Source: Nocardia sp. alder85J (GTDB taxonomy: Bacteria; Actinomycetota; Actinomycetes; Mycobacteriales; Mycobacteriaceae). Taken from it: 64,000 nt of DNA. The notes beneath the pieces were generated by a model. That model saw only the letters and a list, made by a program, of their open reading frames with translations, searched no databases and was not told the origin of the DNA. This document shows positions 1-10,402 of the stretch, one piece after another. The position numbers were made by a program, and so were the translations under genes. The stretch lies in NCBI RefSeq assembly GCF_020176955.2, contig NZ_JAIUCZ020000004.1:744001-808000 (forward strand). The letters are read 5' to 3'. Each line of letters starts with the position of its first letter. The stretch's first letter is position 1.

Positions 1-1
1 T

Positions 2-316
2 CACGCGGACCGGTCCTGGGGCAGGAGGATTCGTGAATACACGCGCCCGCACGTGTTGATCCTCGACGACTTCGCGATGCGGGAACACACCGCACTGCAC
101 GCCGACGATCTCTACGAGCTGATCAGCGAACGCGCCCTGTCCGCCAAGCCGCTGATCCTGACCAGCAACCGGGCCCCGAAGGACTGGTACGGCCTGTTCC
201 CGAACCCGGTCGTCGCCGAAAGCCTGCTCGACCGATTGATCAACACCAGCCATCAGGTCCTGATGGACGGGCCGTCGTTCCGGCCCCGCAAACGACCCGG
301 CCGACCCACCAACTGA
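2..316 (+). CDS. istB: IS21-family helper ATPase IstB, C-terminal part
   Basis: The frame is open from the left edge, so only the last 104 codons or so are present. It shows a Walker-B-like strand ILDDF, a sensor-like strand ending LTSN, and the basic tail typical of IstB, the AAA+ partner of the IS21 transposase that acts in target choice. The transposase gene istA would lie off the window to the left. The family call is firm. Whether the element is complete cannot be judged here. Confidence 0.85.
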   Translation, partial: HADRSWGRRIREYTRPHVLILDDFAMREHTALHADDLYELISERALSAKPLILTSNRAPKDWYGLFPNPVVAESLLDRLINTSHQVLMDGPSFRPRKRPGRPTN

Positions 317-451
317 CCCTCGACACGGCGCTCGCTACGCTCCCAGCGAGGCACGTCCACTGGAGGAATTCCGTGACGACAACCCGGAGGAATTGCCTGA
401 CGGCCGACAACTGTCATCGGCCAGATCCCGGCCGCTCTCAGTGACCTGCTG

Positions 452-2176
452 TTGGTCACCGGCAAACCGGCCCTGATCAACATCACCGACGACGAGATCC
501 GGACTCTGGCAAGCAGATACGGCAAAGGTGCCCGCCGCAGTGGGCTGCTGAAGATCTCCCGAGTGCTCGCGCACAAGGGCATCATCGCCGAGCCGATCCA
601 CCCCAACCAGCGCCAACGCGGACCACGTCCAGACACCCTCGCCAGCGTTCCCGCCACCTGGCTGGGCTGGGCGCAACGCTGGCGCGACCTGTCAACCAGC
701 GAACCAGGCACCATCCGAGGAAGATTCGCGGTCATCCTCATCGCCGGCCGGTGGGCCGCCGAGAAACACCCCGAGGCGCTGGAGCCACAGCTGTGGACGC
801 GCGAGATCGCCGCCGAGTACGTCGCGGACACCCTGCACGCCGTTCACGGGCAGTGGGCTGGTCACAACCGGAACACCAGCAAGTTCGGCCAGGAGCTGAC
901 CGCGGTGGGTAAGGTCCAGCGCATCGACAGCCTTCGGGCCTTCTTCCTCGATCTGATCGAGTGGGAGTGGATCACGCCCAGATTCGACCCTCGGAAGGTC
1001 TTGTCTGGTCCGCTCTCGGTGCGCGCCCAGATAGGGCCGAACCCTCGCATCATCGACGATGTCTCATGGGCCAAGCTGATGGCAGCCGGGTTGACGCTCA
1101 ACACCGACGACCTCAAGGAATACGGCACACCCCGAGCGAAGGCCGCGACCACCGCTCGCCGCACCTACTACCCCATCGAGATGATCCGGGCCCTTGTCGG
1201 GGTGTGGCTGTTCGGCGGATGCCGCATAGATGAGATCCGCCGCCTCGAACTCGACTGCGTCGATCGCGACGAGGGCCGCGATGAGCAGACCGGGGAGGCA
1301 TTCCCGATCTGTCTGCTTCGGGTGCCGCACAACAAGACGTCGCGACCGTTCACCAAACCCGTCGATCCGATCGTGGGCCAGCTCATCGATGCCTGGAAAC
1401 ATGTCCGGCCGCCGCAACCCGACATCGAGGACCGCAAGACCCGCCAACGCCGACAATTTCTGTTCTGCGTTCGCGGCGAGCCCATCGGCCACGCCTACCT
1501 CAACGACCACATTCTTCCCGTCCTCTGCGCGAAGGCCGGTATCCCCGAGAGTGATTCACGCGGAGCACTCACCAGCCACCGCGCCCGATCCACGATCGCC
1601 ACCCAGCTACTGAACGCACCCGAGCCGCTGTCCATCGCTGATCTCAAAGAATGGCTCGGCCACAAACACATCTCCAGCACCCGCCACTACGCCGCGATCC
1701 TGCAACGACGGCTGACCGCGGCCTATCGTAAGGCCGACTACTTCGCCCGCAACGTCCGAACCATCCAAGTCCTCATCGACCGGGAATCCATCCTCACGGG
1801 CGCCGCCAGCGGAGGCGATCAGCCCTGGAAGTACTACGACCTCGGCGACGGCTACTGCACCTACGATTTCTTCGCCAAGTGCCAGCACCGGCTCGCCTGT
1901 GCACGATGCCCGTTCTACCTGCCGAAAGCATCCAGTGCTGGCCAACTTCTGGCAGTCAAGGAGGGCGTCGACCAAATGCTCGAACGCCTCGAACTCACCG
2001 ACGACGAACGCGAAGCGCTCGAGGGCGACAGGGAGGTGCTCCTCCAACTCGCCGATCGACTTGCCGACGTCCCAACGCCTGCCGGACCGACGCCCAGCCA
2101 ACTCGGCACAGACCAAGCGTTCATCGCACTGACCGAGCTTCAGGAGAGTATCGGCCGGTCGGCTGGCTCCACCTAG
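452..2176 (+). CDS. Tyrosine recombinase (large, TnpB-like)
   Basis: A 574-aa site-specific recombinase. Catalytic motifs are present: Arg in GGCRIDEIRRLELD near residue 258, HRAR further on, and LGHKHISSTRHY with the nucleophilic Tyr near 412. The C-terminal extension holds a Cys cluster (CQHRLACARCPFY) and a predicted coiled coil, like the large recombinase of Tn554-type trios and like the gene at 47005-49515. The start is TTG at 452. The frame is open back to a stop at 398-400 with no better start, so the true N-terminus may be lost. No partner recombinase lies beside it, so it looks like an orphan from a broken element. Confidence 0.8.
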   Translation: MVTGKPALINITDDEIRTLASRYGKGARRSGLLKISRVLAHKGIIAEPIHPNQRQRGPRPDTLASVPATWLGWAQRWRDLSTSEPGTIRGRFAVILIAGRWAAEKHPEALEPQLWTREIAAEYVADTLHAVHGQWAGHNRNTSKFGQELTAVGKVQRIDSLRAFFLDLIEWEWITPRFDPRKVLSGPLSVRAQIGPNPRIIDDVSWAKLMAAGLTLNTDDLKEYGTPRAKAATTARRTYYPIEMIRALVGVWLFGGCRIDEIRRLELDCVDRDEGRDEQTGEAFPICLLRVPHNKTSRPFTKPVDPIVGQLIDAWKHVRPPQPDIEDRKTRQRRQFLFCVRGEPIGHAYLNDHILPVLCAKAGIPESDSRGALTSHRARSTIATQLLNAPEPLSIADLKEWLGHKHISSTRHYAAILQRRLTAAYRKADYFARNVRTIQVLIDRESILTGAASGGDQPWKYYDLGDGYCTYDFFAKCQHRLACARCPFYLPKASSAGQLLAVKEGVDQMLERLELTDDEREALEGDREVLLQLADRLADVPTPAGPTPSQLGTDQAFIALTELQESIGRSAGST

Positions 2177-2307
2177 CCCGCATTTCAACCGAAGAAGTCC
2201 GCTCGCGAACGTCACGGAAATGCCGATTACCGCGCCGCACTTACTTCGCGAGAGCATCGAACGAGCGATGGCCAGTGGTATCGAGTCACGATGGACGAAG
2301 TCGGGTG

Positions 2308-2844
2308 TCAGAGCTGTCTCGTGAGGAACACGGTGATCCCGCGGACCGCGTCGACTTCGGTGCGCTCGGTTTCGGTGAAACCGACCTTCGCCAGCACACG
2401 GCGAGAAGCGATGTTCCAGTCCCAGACTGTAGCCCACAGACGTTCGTACCCGGAGGATCTCGCCCAGTCCAGAACCGCCAACGAGGCTTCGGTGGCGTAC
2501 CCGTGACCCCAGACTCGGCGAAGCAACTCGAACGCCAGCTCCGGTTCCCCCTCTGCTCCCCGTCCAGTGTCTACCAGTCCGCAGTAGCCAATGACGTCCC
2601 GGTCGACCTTGCGCTGGACCGCCAGCAAGCCGGTAGACGACGGCTGCTCGGTACGGATCCCATCCTCGAGCTCTGCGAGTGTGGGGTATCCATCCGCGTC
2701 GATTCGACGGTGCGGAGGCACTCGTGGATCACGTTCGGTCCACAGCTCGCGCTGGACGACGGCCTCGGCTACCCGCCAAGGCCTGAGCAGTAGGCGACTG
2801 GTCTCCAACACAACCTCGCGGCCCGGCGTCACTCCAGCTGGCAT
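2308..2844 (-). CDS. GNAT N-acetyltransferase (RimJ/RimL type)
   Basis: A 178-aa Acetyltransf_3 domain protein. It opens with the family signature LETSRLLLRPW and ends with a domain containing WGHGYATEASLAVLDWA (acetyl-CoA binding region) and NIASRRVLAKVGF, both typical of RimJ/RimL-like enzymes that acetylate N-terminal amines or small amines. The substrate is unknown. An upstream ATG at 2886 would add 14 residues. The start at 2844 was chosen because the family normally begins a few residues before LETSRL. It is divergent from the Trypco1/STAND operon. Confidence 0.85.
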   Translation of the reverse strand: MPAGVTPGREVVLETSRLLLRPWRVAEAVVQRELWTERDPRVPPHRRIDADGYPTLAELEDGIRTEQPSSTGLLAVQRKVDRDVIGYCGLVDTGRGAEGEPELAFELLRRVWGHGYATEASLAVLDWARSSGYERLWATVWDWNIASRRVLAKVGFTETERTEVDAVRGITVFLTRQL

Positions 2845-3215
2845 GAAAGCAACTCTCTCACAGGGGAACACACGACGATGCCGCATACCGAGCGAAATCT
2901 GCTGTGCCCAAAAAGCATCCGCTCATGCCGATTACCGGATGTTTGAGATCGGTCGACGGACGAAGGATTCTCGACGGTGCCGCACCACAGACTGGTCGGT
3001 CGATAATTTCCCCGAATCCTATTGCAGTTCAGCGATTTTCGTACCGCGCATTGCGGGTTGCGGTCCTCACGCGGCGGCACGTCCGGTTGTCGCGAATGCC
3101 CCGGCACAAGAGGGTGGATGTGTGTACGGTGGGCCTCGTCCGGCACGGATGACTCGGGGCGCCACCGGCAGGGATGACAACTATTTACGTGATTTCTGAT
3201 GAGGGGTGATTCGTC
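2845..3215. other. Divergent intergenic region, no gene seen
   Basis: About 370 bases separate the leftward GNAT gene and the rightward Trypco1 gene. No convincing coding frame or RNA gene is visible. Promoters for both directions should lie here, but no clear -35/-10 pair was recognised. Confidence 0.4.
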
Positions 3216-3554
3216 GTGCCTGGTGGACCGGTGGTGCCGATGCAGTTCGGTGGCGTGGAGGTACTGGTCGAGACGGTACGGGTCGGGGGCACCGAACCGA
3301 CCAGTACTGGTGGTCCCGATGTGCTGGTGGACGCACTGGAACTGGCCCAGGAGGTGATCACCGCGGCAGCGACGTCCACGGCGCACACGGTCCGCCGATT
3401 GGGGGAGGCGACGCGCCCGGACCGGGTGGAGGTCGAATTCGGGATCGGATTCTCGCTGAAAGCCAACGTCATCGTCGCCTCCGGCGCCGCGGACGCCACA
3501 CTGAAAGTCAAACTCGTCTACGAAGCCCACACCGACGACACCCCGCAGCCATGA
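3216..3554 (+). CDS. Trypco1-domain protein (CU044_2847 family)
   Basis: A 112-aa protein starting at GTG. The opening VPMQFGGVEVLVETVRV, the central helix (LELAQEVITAAATSTAHTVR) and the final strands ending LKVKLVYE match the trypsin-co-occurring domain 1. In published surveys of NTP-dependent conflict systems this domain is a companion of trypsin-like and STAND proteins. Its stop overlaps the start of the next gene (ATGA at 3551-3554), so the two are translationally coupled. It probably works with, or is the substrate of, the protease domain. That role is inference. Confidence 0.85.
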   Translation: MPGGPVVPMQFGGVEVLVETVRVGGTEPTSTGGPDVLVDALELAQEVITAAATSTAHTVRRLGEATRPDRVEVEFGIGFSLKANVIVASGAADATLKVKLVYEAHTDDTPQP

Positions 3555-6500
3555 CCGACCCGGAGTTCACGCCGCCACCGCCGGCGGATCGGCGGGTGCC
3601 GGGGTTCCTGGGCCGCATCCTCCACCACGAAAACACCCCCGCGGGAACCTGTTTCCAGGCCACCGGTGGGGTGTTGGTGACCGCCGCGCACGTCCTGCGT
3701 GAGGTCGACGCCGGGTATCCGGATGCGGTCGTGCGGGTGGATGCGCTCGCTGGTGGGCTACCGGTGTTCGAGGCGACCGTGGTGCGGGTCGATGAGATCC
3801 ATGATCTGGCGGTCCTCACTTCTGTTGTCGCGTTGCCGGGTTCTGTGGCGGGATGGGTGGCCACCGATGTGGCCGAGTTGGGTACCGCGACGGTGATCAC
3901 CGGTGTCTCGGAGGTCCCCGACCGTCATCACGAGTACCGGTATCTGGACGCCGCGGGTTCCTGGGCTGGTGGCACCACCCGCGACGAGCAGGTTCCCCTG
4001 GGCCGGGTGAAGGCGGAGTCGGTGATGAAGGGCATGAGCGGTAGCCCGGTCCGCCGTCGTAGTGACGATTTCGTTGTCGGTGTGGTTTCCGAGCGCTACA
4101 ACTCCGCCGACGGGTGGGCCCGCGACAGTGTCCTGGTCGCCCGCATCGAAGACCTCCAACCACTGTTGGAAGGGATCGCGGGGATCGAGGTCACCGGACC
4201 GCCCCCGCTGACGGCCGCGGTCGACCTCACTCTCACCGTGACCGACACCCGAGTCAGGTTGCACGGCAACGGAATCGACGTCACCGCACCCCACCAGGGT
4301 GTACGGCCGGGACTGGCCGGTGCGCTCACCGACGTCCACCGGGAACGGGCGCGCCGCGGCGCGACCAGCGTCGTCCGCACGCAGGTGGAGCAACGGCAGT
4401 CCGAGCCGGCGCTGGGGGCGGTGTCGTTGCGTCGGGCGGGCATGCTGGCGGCGGAATCGTTTCTGCCGCCACCGATCGCGGACACACTCGCTGGCCTGCT
4501 CACCCGGGCGACCGAGACGCATGTGCCGGTGCGGCTCGGGATCGAACCCGGCTCCTACACGGGGGTGCCATGGGAAGCGCTACCGGATCCCCTCTCCGCC
4601 ACACCACTGGCGCTGCACCCGTTGATCACTGTCTACCGGCGCGCAGCCGCGGCGCCGGTGCGGTCGATTCCGGGACCGTTAGCGATCCTGGTCGCGATCG
4701 CGGCCCCCACCGAATCCGGTGGCCCGGTGCTGGATTACGAACACGAACTCCGCAACGTGCTCAAGGCGGTGAAGGGCGCCCGGTATGGGGACGCGCAGGT
4801 GCGGATCGTCGAGTTCGCCACCACCGACGCTATCCACACCGAACTGCAACAAGCCCCCGCCCACATCCTGCACCTGTCCGGGCACGGCAGCCCCGGGCAC
4901 CTGATCCTGGAAACCGGCACCGGCGCCGCCCGCCCGGTCACCGCGAAACAGCTACTCGACGAAGCCATCCCGCCCGGAGGGATGCCGCCGGTGATCAGCC
5001 TCGCGGCCTGCTACACCGACGTCGCCGCCGAAGCCGACGCCCCCTCCTTCGCCACCAGCCTGCTCACCCACGGGGCCAGCGTGGTCATCGCCACCGAGAC
5101 CACCGTCACCGACCGGTATGCCACGTCCTTGTTCGCCCGCGTCTATCAAGACCTGGCCAATCAACCGGTACCGGATGTCGTCGCGGCGGTCACGACAGCG
5201 CGCCGCACCATCCACCGCCAATGGTCGGCCTCCCCCAACCCCCGCGACCACCTTCTCGCCGGCCTGGACGAGTGGAGCGTGGTCACCGTCCTCACCGCAC
5301 GCCCCACCGTCACCGTCTACGACCCAGCGATGCCGGACACCGGGGATCGCCACGCACTGTCAGCGGCTAAGACCGTGCCTGGGTTGGTGCAGCGTGAGAC
5401 CGGGGATTTCGTGGGCCGCCGCCGTGAACTGCGTACCCTGCCAGATGTTTTGGCGGGCAACCGGTATGCAGGGATCGCGTTGCACGGGATCGGCGGGATC
5501 GGGAAAACCACCCTCGCCACCCAACTGCTACACCGCCTGCACCACAGCCCCCTCATCGTCATCGCTACCGGTGAACTCAACCCCGACACACTCCTGGCCG
5601 CCCTCGTCACCCGCATCCACCGCCACCACGCCATCGAGACCGGCACCGTACCGGATCCGCGCATGTCCGCCGCGTTGCAGTACGCGACCCGGGTGGACCT
5701 ACCGTGGGCCGAGCGACTGGCCGTCCTGCGCGAACATGTTCTCGACAATGTCGCGGTCCTGATGGTGCTGGACAACTTCGAAGACAACCTCACCCCCGAC
5801 ACCTGCACACTCACCGACCCGTCACTGGCCGAACTCCTCGCGACGTGGGTCACCGATCCCGGCCGTAGCCGGCTGCTGATCACCTGCCGATACCCAATCA
5901 CCCTGCCGCACGAGGCACACACACGCCTGCTTCAACACGTCGTAGGGCCGATGACCCAAGCCGAGACCTTCAAACTGATCTGGTCCCTGCCCGCATTGGA
6001 TCGCCTCGACGACACCGAACTCGACCGGGTGTGGCGGCTGGTCGGCGGGCATCCCCGCAGCCTGGAATACCTCGACGCACTGCTCAACAACCGGATCGCC
6101 CGCTACAGCGACATCACCGCACGCCTGCACACCGCCCTCGCTGCCAATCCCGCCACCCGACCGGCCCTCACCGCCAGCAGCCTGGATGCCGCGGTCGCCA
6201 CCGCTGTGACTCTCATCGCCGACGACATCCTCCTCACCGACCTGTTCGACCGGCTCACCCCCGCCGCACAACGACTACTCATCGGTGCCGCTGTCTACCG
6301 CGAACCCGTCGGCCACGCCGGCCTGCTCTACCAAATCGGTACCGACGACCCCGACGCTGCCTGGACACCCGACCGGCAGCAAGCAGGCGAGCAGATCACC
6401 ACGATCCTCACCGGCCACGGTATCGACCCCGCCGCCGAGAACTTCCGCCTGGACCAACTGCCCGCCGAGATCCTCACCGACATCACCCCCGCCCTCACCG

Positions 6501-7900
6501 AATTCAATGCCGACCCCCGGCCACCGGTAGCCACTGGCCTCGACCTATCCGCTCTCGTAGACGAGTTGTGGTCCCACAGCCTGATCAGCATCGACCCCGA
6601 CGGCCAGAACGGGTTCGTGCACCGATCCACCGCTACCGCCCTCACCGGCATCCTCACCCATTACGACCGCACCAGCGAACACACCACCGCCCACTCCCGC
6701 GCCGCGCAATATTGGGTGTGGCGGGTCGAGGTCTGGCCCCAAGACCGTGATGCCGACCTGCACGACCGGCTCGAAGCCCGCCACCACTACCTCACCGCCG
6801 GCGACATCCCCGCCGCCATCACCATCACCGCAGCGATCTGTGACCGCCTGGACACCATCGGCGCCTGGGACCACGAAGCCACCCTCGTCCGCCACACCCT
6901 CACCCAGCTTCCACCGGACTCCCCCGACCGCGCCCCCTGGTACCACCGACTCGGGATCATCGCGCAAGCCCTGGGGCACTACAACGACGCCGAACGCCGC
7001 TACCAGCAGGCCCTCACCCACTTCGAGGAACTCGGCGAGCGCGCCGGCACTGCCAGCAGCTACGGGCAGTTGGGGATCCTCGCGCAGTTGCGGGGGGACT
7101 ACGACGAAGCCGAACGCCGCTACCAGCAAGTCCTCACCATCTTCGAGGAACTCGGCAACCGCGCCGGCACCGCCACCAGCTACCACCAGCTGGGGATCCT
7201 CGCGCAGGACCGGGGGGACTACGCGGAGGCTGAACGCCGCTACCAGCAATCCCTCACCATCAAAGAGGAACTCGGCGACCGCGCCGGCACCGCCACCAGC
7301 TACGGGCAGCTGGGGATCCTCGCGCAGGCCCGAGGTGACTACGACGAAGCCGAACGCCGCTACCAGCAATCCCTCACACTCTTCGAAGAACTCGGTGACC
7401 GCGCCGGCATCGCCGGCAGTTACCACCAGCTGGGGATGCTCGCGCAGTTGCGGGGGGACTACACCGAGGCCGAACGCCGCTACCAGCAATCCCTCACCAT
7501 CAAAGAGGAACTCGGTGACCGCGCCGGCATCGCCAGCAGTTACCACCAGCTGGGGATGCTCGCGCAGTTGCGGGGGGACTACACCGAGGCCGAACGCCGC
7601 TACCAGCAATCCCTCACCATCCTGCAGGAACTCGGCGACCGCGCCGGCACCGCCACCAGCTACTCGGCCCAAGGAACCCTCGCTGCCGAACGCGACCAGC
7701 TCGCCGACGCGATACCTCTGCACATCCAGGCACTCCTACTACGCACGCAGGTCGGCACTCCACAGGTAGCAATAGATCTGAACGCGTTACGTCGGCTACG
7801 GCAGCAACTGGGCCCCCAGCTGTTCCGCACTACCGTGTCCGAGCTACTCTCCGCCGAAGACATCCACCAACTCGAAATCCTGCTGGACTCCGACCAGTAG
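3551..7900 (+). CDS. Trypsin-CHAT-NB-ARC-TPR STAND conflict protein
   Basis: A 1449-aa protein. The N-terminus (1-210) is a trypsin-like fold with a candidate triad H47 (TAAHVL), D85 (HDLAVL) and S163 (GMSGSP). Residues 290-600 contain a CHAT caspase-like domain with H445 (HLSGHGS) and C487 (LAACYTD). From about 620 an NB-ARC ATPase follows, with Walker A GIGGIGKTT (K652) and Walker B VLMVLDNFED. After a helical region, six 40-residue TPR units and one degenerate unit span about 1131-1410. The start at 3551 was chosen because it overlaps the Trypco1 stop and begins just before the protease fold; the frame is open further upstream. Known family logic: TPRs sense, the ATPase switches, and the proteases are the effectors. 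A phage-defence or suicide role is inferred. There is no signal peptide, so it should be cytosolic. Confidence 0.93.
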   Translation: MTDPEFTPPPPADRRVPGFLGRILHHENTPAGTCFQATGGVLVTAAHVLREVDAGYPDAVVRVDALAGGLPVFEATVVRVDEIHDLAVLTSVVALPGSVAGWVATDVAELGTATVITGVSEVPDRHHEYRYLDAAGSWAGGTTRDEQVPLGRVKAESVMKGMSGSPVRRRSDDFVVGVVSERYNSADGWARDSVLVARIEDLQPLLEGIAGIEVTGPPPLTAAVDLTLTVTDTRVRLHGNGIDVTAPHQGVRPGLAGALTDVHRERARRGATSVVRTQVEQRQSEPALGAVSLRRAGMLAAESFLPPPIADTLAGLLTRATETHVPVRLGIEPGSYTGVPWEALPDPLSATPLALHPLITVYRRAAAAPVRSIPGPLAILVAIAAPTESGGPVLDYEHELRNVLKAVKGARYGDAQVRIVEFATTDAIHTELQQAPAHILHLSGHGSPGHLILETGTGAARPVTAKQLLDEAIPPGGMPPVISLAACYTDVAAEADAPSFATSLLTHGASVVIATETTVTDRYATSLFARVYQDLANQPVPDVVAAVTTARRTIHRQWSASPNPRDHLLAGLDEWSVVTVLTARPTVTVYDPAMPDTGDRHALSAAKTVPGLVQRETGDFVGRRRELRTLPDVLAGNRYAGIALHGIGGIGKTTLATQLLHRLHHSPLIVIATGELNPDTLLAALVTRIHRHHAIETGTVPDPRMSAALQYATRVDLPWAERLAVLREHVLDNVAVLMVLDNFEDNLTPDTCTLTDPSLAELLATWVTDPGRSRLLITCRYPITLPHEAHTRLLQHVVGPMTQAETFKLIWSLPALDRLDDTELDRVWRLVGGHPRSLEYLDALLNNRIARYSDITARLHTALAANPATRPALTASSLDAAVATAVTLIADDILLTDLFDRLTPAAQRLLIGAAVYREPVGHAGLLYQIGTDDPDAAWTPDRQQAGEQITTILTGHGIDPAAENFRLDQLPAEILTDITPALTEFNADPRPPVATGLDLSALVDELWSHSLISIDPDGQNGFVHRSTATALTGILTHYDRTSEHTTAHSRAAQYWVWRVEVWPQDRDADLHDRLEARHHYLTAGDIPAAITITAAICDRLDTIGAWDHEATLVRHTLTQLPPDSPDRAPWYHRLGIIAQALGHYNDAERRYQQALTHFEELGERAGTASSYGQLGILAQLRGDYDEAERRYQQVLTIFEELGNRAGTATSYHQLGILAQDRGDYAEAERRYQQSLTIKEELGDRAGTATSYGQLGILAQARGDYDEAERRYQQSLTLFEELGDRAGIAGSYHQLGMLAQLRGDYTEAERRYQQSLTIKEELGDRAGIASSYHQLGMLAQLRGDYTEAERRYQQSLTILQELGDRAGTATSYSAQGTLAAERDQLADAIPLHIQALLLRTQVGTPQVAIDLNALRRLRQQLGPQLFRTTVSELLSAEDIHQLEILLDSDQ
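6941..7660 (+). repeat. Six 120-bp tandem repeats encoding TPR units
   Basis: Six consecutive 120-base units each encode a 40-residue TPR with core AERRYQQSLTI and RGDY. Units 5 and 6 are almost identical at the DNA level. A seventh, degenerate unit follows. Such homogeneity suggests recent duplication or gene conversion. Confidence 0.95.
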
Positions 7901-8099
7901 GGATACGTTGACTGAAGCGTCAGAAACTCTCGGGCGGTTGCCGACAGGAGTACGCGGTATAGCGGTCGGCAGAACATCACTGGGTGCCGGTTCGAATATC
8001 CTGTAATGCCGCTTATCGAGCGACAGTGGGCAGCTCACATGCCAGGACGAAAGAGCCCCGCCGAAGGAGGCACTACGGCCGCGCAGCCCTCCTGGAGAC

Positions 8100-8128
8100 C
8101 AACAACCCGAGATCATCTCGGGCTGTTG
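8100..8128 (+). terminator. Hairpin, probable terminator after the STAND gene
   Basis: Six perfect pairs (CCCGAG/CTCGGG, loop ATCAT) plus five more pairs beyond one mismatch. There is no U tract, as is common in actinobacteria. The rest of 7901-8206 holds no recognisable gene. Confidence 0.5.
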
Positions 8129-8206
8129 CCGTGAGTGCAACCGGGTCGCACCTGACACCGACCCGATTGGGACTATCGGCCATCGTTACCAGATATTCGC
8201 AATAAC

Positions 8207-8515
8207 TTGCCCGTTCATGGCAACGCCCGGTGGCGGGAGATGCGTGACCACCGGCCCGAGGAGTGGGCCGACGCGGTCGACTTCGACCGCCGCGTCCGCA
8301 AGGGCGGCGCCAGCGCGGCCCCGCTGGACGGCGAAGCCTTCCTGCATCGCTCGCGGGTACCGCTTGAGATCGCGCCGATCGACCGTGTGACCGCCGCCGA
8401 GTGGCGTAATCGGCAGATAGACATCTTCGACGAGCTGGCTGAGCAGGGCGATCCGGACGGCTGCTCACCGTATGGTTGCCGGTCCGGCTCCGTCTGGGAC
8501 GGGACGGCAGCATGA
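8207..8515 (+). CDS. Hypothetical protein, possible fragment
   Basis: A 102-aa frame from TTG, open back to a stop at 8153. Visible motifs are WREMRDHRPEEWADAVDFD, FLHRSRVPL and the Cys pair in GCSPYGCRSG. The layout recalls the C-terminal part of PAPS-reductase-like proteins, but the PP-loop is missing, so it may be the tail of a decayed gene. The assignment is weak. Confidence 0.4.
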   Translation: MPVHGNARWREMRDHRPEEWADAVDFDRRVRKGGASAAPLDGEAFLHRSRVPLEIAPIDRVTAAEWRNRQIDIFDELAEQGDPDGCSPYGCRSGSVWDGTAA

Positions 8516-8562
8516 CAGCGGCGGCACGGGCCGGTGTGGCCACGGCCGACCGGATACCGGGT

Positions 8563-9396
<834 letters not shown>

Positions 9397-9973
9397 CGTC
9401 GCTCACCCACCCGGCCACGACGCTCCCGCCCCCAGTGCTCACTCGCCAGCCATGCCGAATCCGCCTGCGCGCCGACGTCCGCCATTCCGGGTACTGGCCG
9501 CGAATCGCGCCACGGCGCAGCTGACTTCGGAGGACTACCGGCCGTTCGTGGTCGGTTCATAGCGACCGACTTCGGCACCGGTGCCACTAGGTCTGGCTGA
9601 TGGCGCCACCGAAGCTCTGCCACGCAACTTCCGGTGGGGCGACATCGCAACCGGATACGACCGGTAGCTGCCAGAGATGGTTCGGGAGGCGGTCACAGGC
9701 TCCATCACATGCCGAAATGCACTGTGTGTAAAGAGATTTCGGCACCACCATTGGTGGCCCCACTATCAGTGGCGACCCTCGGCCGCGACACGTCGTGCGT
9801 GTCCCCGGACCTGAGCGACCGTCAGCGCCTGTGCCAGCACGCATGGCGACACGCCAAATGCCCGGCACAACGATCAAGCGCTGACGCCGGCCGAGAAAGC
9901 CGTTGCTATCCGAGCGGGCTGGCCGAAACCAATCCGGCCGGATTCGAGCTGACCTCTAAAAGTCATCGTCCCA
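9397..9973. other. Non-coding stretch between two fic genes
   Basis: No frame with convincing protein character was found on either strand. It lies between the intact fic start and the end of the broken fic gene. Confidence 0.35.
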
Positions 9974-10399
9974 CTACTCGACACTGTCGCGGCTGGCCCG
10001 TGAGTCGTCGATCCACCAGATCGATGGTTCGGTCGGCTGATCCAGTAACAGCCGTAGTGAGCGGCCGTTGCCCTCCCGGAACGGGTGCGCGGCATTCAAC
10101 ACCGCCAACGACCGCGCGGCTGCGCCGACGAACTCGTCCCGATCCATCCCACCCCACGGCAGTGACGCCACGTCCGGGACCTGTACGTGCAGAAAAGATT
10201 CCACGTCACCGTGTGCTGCGAACGGGGCCCCGTCCTTCGCGATACCCGTGGTTCGTAGTTGTCCGGCCCACTCGTAGACGTTGCCGAACTGGTGAGCGTG
10301 GATCGTCTGCCATTGCGACAGATCACCGGCCTGGGGGATCGTGACCGACCCGCTGTCGATCCCCTGAGTCCGGGCCAGGATTTCGCGGTACTCGAGAAT
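9974..10399 (-). pseudogene. fic: fic gene, 3' portion, split by IS630
   Basis: This segment begins at ILEYREILAR and runs through WAGQLRTTGIAKDG to the Fic core HPFREGNGRSLR and a short tail ending in TAG. It aligns along its length with the intact Fic at 8563-9396 (MEYRQTML, WAGQFRTINIAKGD, HPFPEGNGRSTR). The first 34 codons or so are on the other side of the IS630 element (11593-11697). The pieces join in the same reading phase, but the junction codon is TAG. Confidence 0.88.
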
Positions 10400-10402
10400 C
10401 TA

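Noticed and set aside
6941..7660. Regular repeats as a CRISPR array
   Set aside because: The units are 120 bases, coding, without spacers, and encode TPR helices.
7980..8010. GGTTCGAAT, like a tRNA T-loop
   Set aside because: The flanking bases do not pair into a T-stem and no acceptor or anticodon arm is seen nearby.
9397..9600. Possible antitoxin gene in front of the intact fic
   Set aside because: All three minus-strand frames were read; none shows the VbhA helix or the conserved C-terminal tail.
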